NCBI GenBank assembly: GCA_015178975.1
Contig: WHVD01000039.1
Coordinates: 1-64,000, forward strand
Direction of reading: 5' to 3'
DNA length: 64,000 nt
Origin: Hysterangium stoloniferum
Taxonomy: Eukaryota > Basidiomycota > Agaricomycetes > Hysterangiales > Hysterangiaceae
Shown: positions 56,090 through 64,000 of the stretch, piece by piece
Numbering within the stretch: the first letter of the stretch is position 1
Layout of the letters: each line of letters begins with the position of its first letter
Program-made: the position numbers and the translations under genes
Notes under the pieces: generated by a model
The model's database searches: none
Told to the model about the DNA's origin: nothing
Seen by the model: the letters and a program-made list of their open reading frames with translations, nothing else

Positions 56090-58310
56090 GTTGTTACTTT
56101 GGTCCCAGTGTTTTTCTAGGCCAGTATTGAGTGGTAGTAACCTTACTACTTACTTGGCTATTGGGGATAGTAGGAATCCACTTCATTCCCCCAGTGCGAA
56201 GTCATCAGGAGCGGAGGGCGGGGATCTAGATGTTGGTTATTGATCATTCTGTCTGTCTTGGTGCTTTCTTCAACTTCAGTGCTGCTTATGGCCTCCTTTG
56301 GTTCGGTTTCACGTCTCGCCCGTCCTTTCCACCTCCTCTATGTCCCTTGAATCAACCCGGACAATTTCCAAGAATCTTACGAGGTGTATCTGTGTACAGA
56401 CCTTTGCTTTTATGTCATCTGGGTCTTCCCATTCGGTGACCTCTCCCCTTTGCAGACCAGGATGGGTATACTCTTTGTCATCACTTCTCCATCATACAAG
56501 TAGTTTTCGTGTGAAGAAATGACTACACAGTTGAGGTGGGGTGTCGCTAATGTCTTAAGTGTATTGTTCGTCTCAGCTGTAGCGTTGGCCTCTTTATCAT
56601 GTATCACACTGTGTTATTTTTGGGGCGACACACCCCCACAAGAATGTCGGGATTCGGTTTCATTCGGTAGCTGGTGTAGTTTCAGCTGTCTGTGCTCGGT
56701 CTACTGTAGCCACTAAAATTTTAGTTTCAGGTCAGAATTTGACACGTATTGTGCAATGGTACTCAGAATCATACGGCACAGCCTTGTCCATCAAGCTTCA
56801 TCTATTGGTCACAGACCCAGTTCGAACATATTTCTGTTGGATGAGCAGAGGAGAACCCACAAACGCAGTGGGTGAGAAATGCCACACACTAGAGGATTAG
56901 GAATGATGCAGAATGCTCCCCCCGTCGACCTATACTCCAAACTCTATGTGCAGGTGACGTGAGGGTGTATAAACAGTACTTCAAGTTTGTTTAATTAGCA
57001 CTCATACTATCTAAGCCACAATGGGTTAATGCGTTTTTGATATATATATATCGTGAGCAATCACCACAAACATTATTATATTAATACGTATAAAAAGTTT
57101 GACAGACACGTCACAGCAGGACAATTAATAAGACAGAATAAGAAAGGTACAAGATGGTATTATCCTTTGTTTTATTCCTTGAGATGGCATTTTAGTCATA
57201 ATCGGATAATCAGCTGTTACAAGGTTCCACAGTTGGTAATGACTACTGTTTCCTTGGGGGCGCCATGTCCAGATCCAAGTGCCTCTATTTGCTTCACGAG
57301 CTGTAAAACGACTTAATATCTCGCGTGATATTGAGAATGAATATACCTCTCGGCCTTCAACAACTTCTCCGAACACACAGTGCTTCCCGTCGAGCCACTA
57401 AAAATATTAGAGGTTGGTTCTACTAATGAAGATACAGCAGTGTGGGTAAACTACACTGGTAGCAATGGTGGTAATGAAAAACTGGATGGTGTGTGACATT
57501 GCGAGGCATGCGACGGCCGGATGACGCACCTGAGAACCGTTCGTGTTAGGGCCCGAATTAGCCATGGAGAGGAGGAAAGGCCTTTCGTGCTTGAGCGTGA
57601 AGTTCTCGTCTAAAAAGGACGTGATTGATATATAGATCGATATTTCCACAACATGAGTGACATTAACCTAAAAAGCTCTGGCCATAGATTGATCTGCCGC
57701 CAGTTCCGTTGTGTTTGTCAAAATCACCGCCTACAATAATTGTCAGCTGTGTTTATACTTAAAAAATGGGGTAACAAAATACCTTGAATCATGAACTAGC
57801 AGAGTGTATGAGCTTTAATATAAATCACAAGATTAAAAATTAATCACCTGGGGGATAATACGATGGAAAAGGCTGCCCTTATAGCCATAGCCGTTTTGAC
57901 CAGTGCTTAACTCACGGAAATTTCGGGCAGTCTTGGGTACGACATCATCGAAGAGTCTGAAGGTAATACGACCCCTAAAGCCATATCACCAACCGAGTTT
58001 GATACGGTAAGCGTCGACTTACGCTGGCTTGCCGGCAACATTAATTTCAAAATACACATTGGGAGTCGCCATAATGAATGAGGAGTGATTGACTCAGCTA
58101 AATGTCTGGAAATTCTCTGAGATGGAGAGTTCAAAGCTGCGGGGTTGATTGAAGTTATTAGCTAAACGGAGTTTGGATTTTTGAACCGCCAGTTAGAAGC
58201 AGTTTGAAAAAGTAAGAATAACACCTTTTATGGACCCACCGCGCCATCTCGAACTACACGTCTTTTCACCATATAAATGCAACCGCGATGGTTCCTGCCC
58301 AAACGTGGCC
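56090..58310. repeat. Segmental duplication, copy 2 (cyclophilin segment)
   Basis: Same order and orientation as 11,735-13,680. It carries an extra ~450 bp at 56,195-56,640 that interrupts the matching sequence (AATCCACTTCATTCCCCC ... AGAATGTYRGGATTC). In the extra part a minus frame HLNCVVISSHENYLYDGEVM looks like a small exon of an unknown gene. Confidence 0.9.
57217..58072 (-). CDS. Cyclophilin A-type peptidyl-prolyl isomerase, intact
   Basis: Catalyses proline cis-trans isomerisation; the cytosolic target of cyclosporin A. Eight exons on the minus strand give 164 residues, beginning [17 protein letters not shown] and ending VVITNCGTL (stop 57,217-57,219). Exon 3 is only 13 nt and encodes FMIQ plus the first base of Gly; it fits between CAG|GTGATT...TGCTAG and CAAG|GTATTT...TTGTAG. 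Active-site residues align with human CypA by number: Arg55 (LFHRIIPQ), Phe60, Gln63, Phe113, Trp121 (SWLDGKH) and His126. Introns are about 45-70 nt. No signal peptide, so cytosolic. A decayed twin lies at 12,483-13,330. Confidence 0.92.
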
Positions 58311-58319
58311 CGGACCGGG

Positions 58320-58610
58320 CCATGGGAATGTGCCAAAATGCCTTCAAAAACACATTTGACTAGCATAAATAGATATAACTTTCCATCTATTCTTCATAAT
58401 ATATCAATATGTGTACTGGAGGCCTGTTAATTTACTTTAAGACTTAGTTTTAATGTTTAAAATGGTGTATTAGGCCCTTTTCTAATAGCATATATCATTT
58501 AACATGACATTTTAAGTATTACCTTTCAAAATATGACTCTGTTTTAGTTTGAAACCAAAATGAGTGTTCACGGCAATTGCCCACTTTTCGCAACGCCCCT
58601 CGCAGCAGTG
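58320..58610. mobile_element. Possible CACTA-type terminus or MITE
   Basis: AT-rich DNA that ends ...TTTTCGCAACGCCCCTCGCAGCAGTG. The last ten bases equal the right end of the giant transposon (CGCAGCAGTG). It begins where the segmental duplication ends. A matching left end is not visible, so this is a suggestion only. Confidence 0.35.
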
Positions 58611-58911
58611 TGTGGCATCCATTGCTGTGTTGGAGTTTGAAGTCTTTTGAGCCTCTGGCAGTCAACTTCTGCAATTCCTGACCCAAATCACATTATATTC
58701 CTTGTTGAGACCCTGATTAGCCTTTCTACTAATTCATTGCTATTTGGAATTTTTTTCTTTTCAGTTATTCTACACTTCTGTAAGAGTTGTGAGAATTTCT
58801 TGCTTTGGAGGAGTAGTATCTGTGTTACAACCAGAAAGCCCACTGGGACCTGGACCACATCCTACATATATGTACCTAACTCTCTGTATCGTAAGAATGA
58901 CGCACCAGACT
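58611..58911 (+). other. Unassigned; short frame with a GPGPHPTY motif
   Basis: A plus-strand frame gives CFGGVVSVLQPESPLGPGPH then PTYMYLTLCIVRMTHQ. I do not recognise it. It is cut by the LTR that follows. Confidence 0.25.
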
Positions 58912-59656
58912 GTTAAGGGATGGGCAGGCTCATGGAGGGTTTTTGGAGAAACCCACAGATAATCTGGTAGGACTTGGCTTCAGCTTATAAGCTGCACCCT
59001 TGTGAGATCATGGTGTCCAATTTCAAACAGGTGGATGGGAAACCTGGGGAGTCCAGGAGTAGTTGATAAGTTGAGAGGTCAGACAGTAAATAGGTCAGAA
59101 GGCTAGTCAGAAGGCCTGCAGAGGGCAGTAGGTAGGAAGATGAGTCGGAAGGCCCACAGGCTCTGATGAGGGTCAATAGCATTGTGTTTTAAAGATGAGA
59201 GATGGTAATTGATTGGGGTATATGCTCAGTTACTGGGGGAGAACTAAGTCAAATTTCTGACCGGATTGTATACATATACAAACATTAGTTAGACTATATA
59301 CATAGACTCTGGAATGTATGCAATACCAAATCCAGTAATAATAAGGATCAAAACAAGTAATCATGAAATGAGATGAGTAAACACCAAACTAGGTGTTAGG
59401 GACAGAATGGAATGAAGGTGGGGTGCAAAACATGACAGGTCACTTGACCATAACAGGAACGGGGCTCAGTTAGAGAGCTGACAGGTTGTCCAGGTGGAGT
59501 CCAGTGACTGGTGTGTGAGACAGAGTTGGATATAGACAGGTTTGATGTGTGTGGGTCCTGGTGGGCACTCCAGTTGTGACTGTACTTTGGGTGCCATATA
59601 GAGAGTCGGGTGCATATAAGGTGGGGTCTGGATGCTGGCAGGTTTTCCAGTTAAGG
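58912..59656 (-). mobile_element. Reversed LTR, diverged member of the Ty3-element family
   Basis: Begins TGTTAAGGGATGGG and follows the reverse of the 14,016 LTR: CTTGGCTTCAGCTTATAAGC, TTACTGGGGGAGAA, ACACCAAACTAGGTGTTAGG, GACAGGTCACTTGACC, GTGCATATAAGG. The right end near ...TTTTCCAGTT is approximate; no duplication found. Confidence 0.75.
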
Positions 59657-59872
59657 AGGATATCTGAAAACTATTAAATATACCAAATTCTAATATACTC
59701 TAAAGGTCATTTAAACATCTGGGATGTGATTCAAACATAATTTGGTTTTTAAAACTTTCAAAAAGTTTTAAACTCTCTTGTACATTACAAACTAAGGAAT
59801 CTTTCCAGACACGAGTAGACAATAAAAAAAATTAGTAGTTTGAAACACTAATACTTTTAAAAATAGATACTT

Positions 59873-60445
59873 TTAGAAAAGTATTAGTAGGCATTCATCC
59901 ACCACCCTCTCCCACAACTCTTCCATCCCCTGGGGTGCATTCTCATACCCTGCCAACCTCCTCTTCAGGTGATTCCATAGGTGTTCAATGGGATTCAAGT
60001 CAGGAGACTGTGCTGGCAATGAGAGAACCCTGAAACCATTTTCTTGGAACCAATTCTGGGCCTTCTTACAGGTATGCTTGGGGTCATTGTCCTGCTGGAA
60101 GATGATACCATTGGCAGATTTACCATAGTCCTTAAGACTGGCTTGCAGGTCATCCTCCAGAATCTGGATGTAGAGATCCCCATCCATCCTTCCATCAATC
60201 TTGCATGCATACCCAACCCCCTCCCACAGCATGCACCCCCAAACCATTAAAGATCCACCACCAAACTTCAGGGTTCCCTCAACCAGCCTGTCACTCAAGC
60301 CCTCCCCTGCCTTTTTCCACACCCACTTCCTGCCATCTGACCCCAGCCTATTAATTTTGGTCTCATCAGACCACACCACGTTCTTCCAATCCTCCACAGT
60401 CCAATCCTGATATGCCAAAGCAAAATCCATTCTCTCCTTTTTATG
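59873..60445 (-). pseudogene. Tc1/mariner transposase, catalytic part in one open frame
   Basis: Continuous reading KERMDFALAYQDWTVEDWKN, WSDETKINRLGSDGRKWVWK, GGGSLMVWGCMLWEGVGYAC, KIDGRMDGDLYIQILEDDLQ, FQQDNDPKHTCKKAQNWFQE, SPDLNPIEHLWNHLKRRLAG and GMEELWERVVDE. The catalytic triad Asp (SDETK), Asp (QQDND) and Glu (NPIEH) is intact with DD34E spacing. The DNA-binding N-terminus is missing, replaced at about 60,445 by unrelated sequence, and the C-terminus stops early at 59,873, so it is a fragment. It is the cleaner relative of the copy at 28-29.8 kb. Confidence 0.85.
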
Positions 60446-60960
60446 GACAAGTGCCAATGGTGGGGTTGCCTGGGCAGGTGTGACATTGATGAGGGACCCA
60501 ACCTAGGTCTGTTGGTTTGCCACGACAATTCCAACACCCTTGAATGGCTGTGAGTGCAGCCTTCTCCTCCTCTGTGACGAAGGAATTTTGGAGGAGTGAC
60601 AAGACTGGTGGGGCTAGTGGCATTGCCAGTTGATGATGTGAGGAGTGGAACACCAGTGGAGCTAGTATGATTTATGTGAGCCAAAGAATGGCCTGACCGA
60701 GCCGCATTGTCAGCAACAAGGTTGTCCCATTGTGATCCCATAAGGGCAATCAGTTTGTCAGGCATCTGAGATGAATTGTGAATTGTCAATGTCAAAGGCC
60801 TGGAGTGCACACATATGAAGGTATAGGAGGGGGTGAGAGTAAAAGAGAATATGGTGTTTGTAAATGGCTGTAGATATTGTTGCAGAAGGAAGGGTGCCAC
60901 ATCAGTAAAATGAGCATGTGCTCTGGAGCCTCCAGGGGGCTCCAGTGGCACTGGAGTATT
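60446..60960 (-). pseudogene. Cys/His-rich ORF fragment fused to the Tc1 piece
   Basis: Minus-strand reading MPDKLIALMGSQWDNLVADN then TSLVTPPKFLR, and in another frame EEEKAALTAIQGCWNCRGKP and PHQCHTCPGNP (C-x2-C ... C-x2-C). The cysteine pairs resemble the zinc-binding region of gag-like transposon proteins. Family not certain. The junction with the Tc1 fragment at 60,445 is abrupt. Confidence 0.4.
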
Positions 60961-61747
60961 CAGAGAACATCACCCAGTTTCAAATGCTCTCAGAGCACTA
61001 TAAAGATGACAATATCTCTTGCAAATATTTTTCTCTCACTACTCTCACTACTCTAGTTACTCTAGCTATATTTATAATATTTACAATAAATATTCATTTA
61101 GAAAAATAAATTTAAAAATTCAAATACAATTGTGATGTGGAAAGTGATTATTATTATTATCAAACATTAGTATCACTAGTCACACAATTACAAAACACAA
61201 TAAAAAATATAAGAAAAAATGATCCAAAATACATAAATAAATAAAAACACACCACAAACAATGTTCACACTACAAGCAATGAAACAACCAGTATAGTTGG
61301 CTGTCATAAAGACATGTAGAGCTTGTTGTTATAAAAAATATAACCCAGTGAGAAAGACAACAGTAACAATACTGCATCTTCCAGCACAGCAGGGACAGTA
61401 ATGTGACAAGCAAAAAAACAAGAAAGAAAAGGAGAAACAGTATATTCCAGGCAGAAGTAAGGACAAGTGTGGGGGTGAGGGCCAAGATAAATCCAAAGTG
61501 TTGAGGCAGAGACAATGATGTGAAGGTGAAGGAAGAGATGCATGAGATGAAGGCGGAGATGAGGAAACAAGTGTGGATAGTGGTGGATAGTGCTAGATAC
61601 ATATGCAGGCAGAGAAAGGATAAGGTCACAAAGAGGAAGGTGATGAGAGCACAAAGGGAAACTATGCAGGGCCACACCACTATGAGTATGTCATGGAATG
61701 TTTGAACCGTGACTGGTATGCTACTGTGACTGACACATGTTTATCAT
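60961..61747. other. No gene recognised
   Basis: AT-rich to 61,260, then a strongly purine-rich plus strand to about 61,680, which makes long hydrophobic minus-strand frames by composition alone. Confidence 0.4.
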
Positions 61748-62221
61748 TGTGAAGAGTGGTAGAAGTTCTGACCGTTCTATATACGAAGAAATGAGTAGAA
61801 AGGAAGGATATTGACCTATTCGGTGCAATATAAGAGAAAGTGAGAGAAAGAGCATGAGATGACGAAGGAGTCAACAAGTGCGATGGTTCGAGTGGAGGCC
61901 TCGACTATTACAGTTCGAGGCCAGAAGTGTTTAGCAGTTCAGATATTGCTACTTATGTAGTAGCTGACACGTTACCCTGATCACCGCTCGTAGTAGACCT
62001 AGTTTGTGTCTTACGAGTGGTGGTTCTTGGGTTAAAGTGTGTCTGAGTTCTAATTGGTGCTGAGTGCACCCACAAGTATACACAATGCTTCGAACTAATG
62101 AAATATGCAATATTCGAAGAATATGAAAGATAGAAAAATATGAATAGAATATGTAAAATATAAATAAAATAAAAGGAGTGTTTTACCACAATGAAACTGT
62201 GGTAAAAGCATACCCTTCACA
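61748..62221 (+). mobile_element. Solo LTR, family Z copy 2
   Basis: 474 bp, TGTGAAGAGTGG ... GTGGTAAAAGCATACCCTTCACA, with ATCAT on both sides (61,743-61,747 and 62,222-62,226). It retains many CG sites (GGTTCGAGTGG, CCTCGAC, ACCGCTCG) that are TG or CA in copy 1, and about 70 bp missing from copy 1. Confidence 0.93.
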
Positions 62222-62312
62222 ATCATGTTATGTCACATTATTTCCCAGCAATATAGTGGCTCGGGGTTCTAGCTGGCTGTATCTAAATCTATGTGAATGT
62301 ATTTACTCTTTC

Positions 62313-62530
62313 TCAAAGCCTCTGGGAGCTAGTGCCTATCCTCTATAGCCTATTGAATAAGACAAATAAGGAAGAGATCTCAGGTTCCAAGTAATGAAAC
62401 TCTGTTATATTTCTGCTTTAAATACTCTAGAAGTGATATTGGTACATTATCTGTTGTAAAATAATACATATTATTTATGTTTTGTACTTTAAGCACTCTG
62501 AGAGCCTCTGGGAGTCAGCCCCTATCCTCT
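62313..62530 (+). repeat. Direct repeat of ~40 bp, 186 bp apart
   Basis: AGCCTCTGGGAG followed by TATCCTCTATAGCC near 62,317 recurs as AGCCTCTGGGAG and TATCCTCTACAGCC near 62,503. No gene in this stretch. Confidence 0.75.
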
Positions 62531-62562
62531 ACAGCCAAAAACAGGGATGGGAGCAAACCAGA

Positions 62563-63140
62563 TCATGGCCAGCAGCTCCAGCGGCTAAACCACTTTACTG
62601 ATGCAAGACACTGGGCGAGGTCCATTGCAAATGTGCAAAAATCACACTTGCCTTGAGAACAGGAATAGAACTGTTCCAACACATCAATTTTCCAATTGAC
62701 TGGCAAGAAACAATCTTTTACCTTTTTGACAAATGACTCCCAGGAAGGCAGTGCTAAAAACTCCACCTTCCCCAATGCCCACCATTCCACCATCTGAGGT
62801 TTGGTGAGAATGGCACCAGTAAGGCAGATGTGAGTCTTGGGCACAAGCTTCTTGTCATGTGTGTCTTCATAATTTTCGAACCCATCTTCACAGGATCCAA
62901 GCCAAACTTTCAAGCTGTTGGCTGTCAGGGGGCCAGCAAAAGGTGAAACAATTTTGCTTAACATTTTGGACACTGATGGAGAAGTCAGATGATGAATGTG
63001 CTGAGGTGAGAGTCATGAGATAAGTGGAAGATGAGGGATTCAGTGATAGGATGGCCACAGGAATGTGGATGAGTTGAAGGGCTTCGGCCTGATGAGTCCA
63101 AATCTGAGTCCAAGACAGTGGATGTCCGTTGATCACAATG
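62563..63140 (-). pseudogene. Gag-like ORF of an LTR element, partial (fossil)
   Basis: Minus-strand MSKMLSKIVSPFAGPLTANS, LKVWLGSCEDGFENYEDTHD, ICLTGAILTKPQMVEWWALG, KVEFLALPSWESFVKKVKDC, FLPVNWKIDVLEQFYSCSQG. This W-L-G-C-E-D / L-T-G / WW / F-x-P-x-NW pattern is the gag-like protein common in mushroom LTR elements. Upstream sequence to about 63,140 is probably its N-terminal part. No pol region is seen nearby and it looks broken. Confidence 0.7.
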
Positions 63141-63429
63141 TCAGTGATGTGGTTCTATATAAGGGCCCAAGAATTGGGAACTTGAATTGAGTCGTGGTGT
63201 TCCTTGTGAAGTGAACAGTTGATGGATCCAGTGCAAAGCAGGAAGGTGACGAGCTGGTAGCAAAAATAAGAAAAGTCGGTATCAAAAAAAAAAGTGTAAG
63301 GCTGCTGTCAATTGCAGCCTCACTGAGTCTCAGTCCAACATTGATAGGACTTGAGTATATTTGTCTAAGAACAGTGACAGCAGGTAAAAATGATAATGAA
63401 AAAACTACTATGTGCATTTATCCTAATTA

Positions 63430-64000
63430 TCTAAGGAAGCGGATACTAAATATTAAAGGTCCGTTATGGTAAGCTTCACCAGGCTTACAACTGCAATGGA
63501 TGTTCCTCCCCCAGAGGTGACAACACTCAGCATAACTTGCACTATCAAATTTGCTAAGGAGGGGAGCATAATTATAGTGAGAAGAACATATTGACCAAAG
63601 GTCTTTAGTTTCCAATAGATCAGCTTCTCGAACTAGACTACTTTGAATATTGAGAACTGGAGTTTCTGATCATTGATACGGAAAACCTCTTCAACCAGGC
63701 AGGTAAAAGGGCTTGTTAGAATTGCTCTCGCTGGTCTGCTCAGACTCCTGACTCCATTCAATGCAAACCTTTTTGGATATTGGTGATCAGCAGCCAATCC
63801 AGCTTCATTATAGGAGGACATCCAGCTTCATTATAGGAGGACATCCATCTTCATAGTATACTCCAAATTCTTCAAAGTAGGCTGCTCCAACCATGCTATA
63901 GAAGTGCCTAGCAGCCTCGTCACATCACTAACTGGGAAGCCATAGATATGAGAGTCATATGTACAGAATCCATCCAATGGAACAGTGACCACTGTCGTAT
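63430..64000 (-). other. Unassigned minus-strand frames at the window edge
   Basis: Reading from the right edge: VTVPLDGFCTYDSHIYGFPV, SDVTRLLGTSIAWLEQPTLK, then AGLAADHQYPKRFALNGVRS and LVEEVFRINDQKLQFS. Natural composition, but I do not recognise it. A 24-bp direct repeat (ATCCAGCTTCATTATAGGAG, twice at about 63,795-63,845) interrupts the frame. The gene would continue beyond 64,000. Confidence 0.3.

Noticed and set aside
61270-61680. 136-residue hydrophobic minus-strand ORF
   Set aside because: The opposite strand is strongly purine-rich, which removes stops and creates Leu/Phe/Ser-rich frames in more than one frame here.
1-64000. tRNA, rRNA or other structural RNA genes
   Set aside because: I saw no cloverleaf with A and B boxes and no rRNA sequence, but a covariance search was not possible.

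Overview
The window looks like a basidiomycete fungus, probably Agaricomycetes. The reasons are spliceosomal introns of about 50-60 nt in every host gene I could trace, a CACTA/Plavaka-like transposase, a Tad1-type LINE, and host genes whose closest remembered relatives are mushroom proteins. I cannot name the species.

Layout. Bases 1-6.25 kb are CpG-normal host sequence on which I place two decayed tandem copies of an ACS-family (Dal5-like) MFS transporter (minus strand), an unrecognised minus-strand gene, and an intron-rich NRAMP metal transporter (plus strand). From 6.27 kb the window turns into nested transposons: a 5'-truncated LINE flanked by a 15-bp target duplication, carrying an LTR inside its last codons; solo LTRs of several families, each with a readable 5-bp duplication; and a Ty3/Gypsy chromoviral element (14,016-23,641, duplication AAATG) inserted into an older LTR and itself carrying a CACTA-type foldback MITE and a copia-like insert. 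From 24 to 31 kb lie Tc1/mariner pieces and LTR fragments, some nested.

The most striking object is a 19.7-kb DNA transposon at 31,813-51,525. Its ends begin CACTGCTG, it is flanked by a 3-bp TAA duplication, and it has near-identical terminal inverted repeats of 0.84-0.89 kb that end inward in arrays of a 20-22 bp repeat. Inside are a decayed Tnp2/Plavaka-like transposase and cargo resembling host genes: a 5'-truncated SRAP (HMCES-type) gene, a WD40 gene, a V-ATPase proteolipid fragment, and a large basidiomycete hypothetical gene split by a ~180-bp satellite. A third partial inverted-repeat end at 45.7-46.0 kb suggests it was extended from a ~14-kb ancestor.

From 51.5 to 58.3 kb host sequence returns: an intact-looking minus-strand basidiomycete gene with a coiled-coil tail, a 0.32-kb tandem repeat, and an intact eight-exon cyclophilin A gene. 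That cyclophilin lies in a ~2-kb segment duplicated at 11.7-13.7 kb in the same orientation, where the copy is a pseudogene; the transposon-rich block lies between the two direct repeats. The last 5.5 kb hold more LTRs, a Tc1 fragment, and a gag-like ORF.

Limits: exon joins are by eye, identities are estimates, and no database search was possible.
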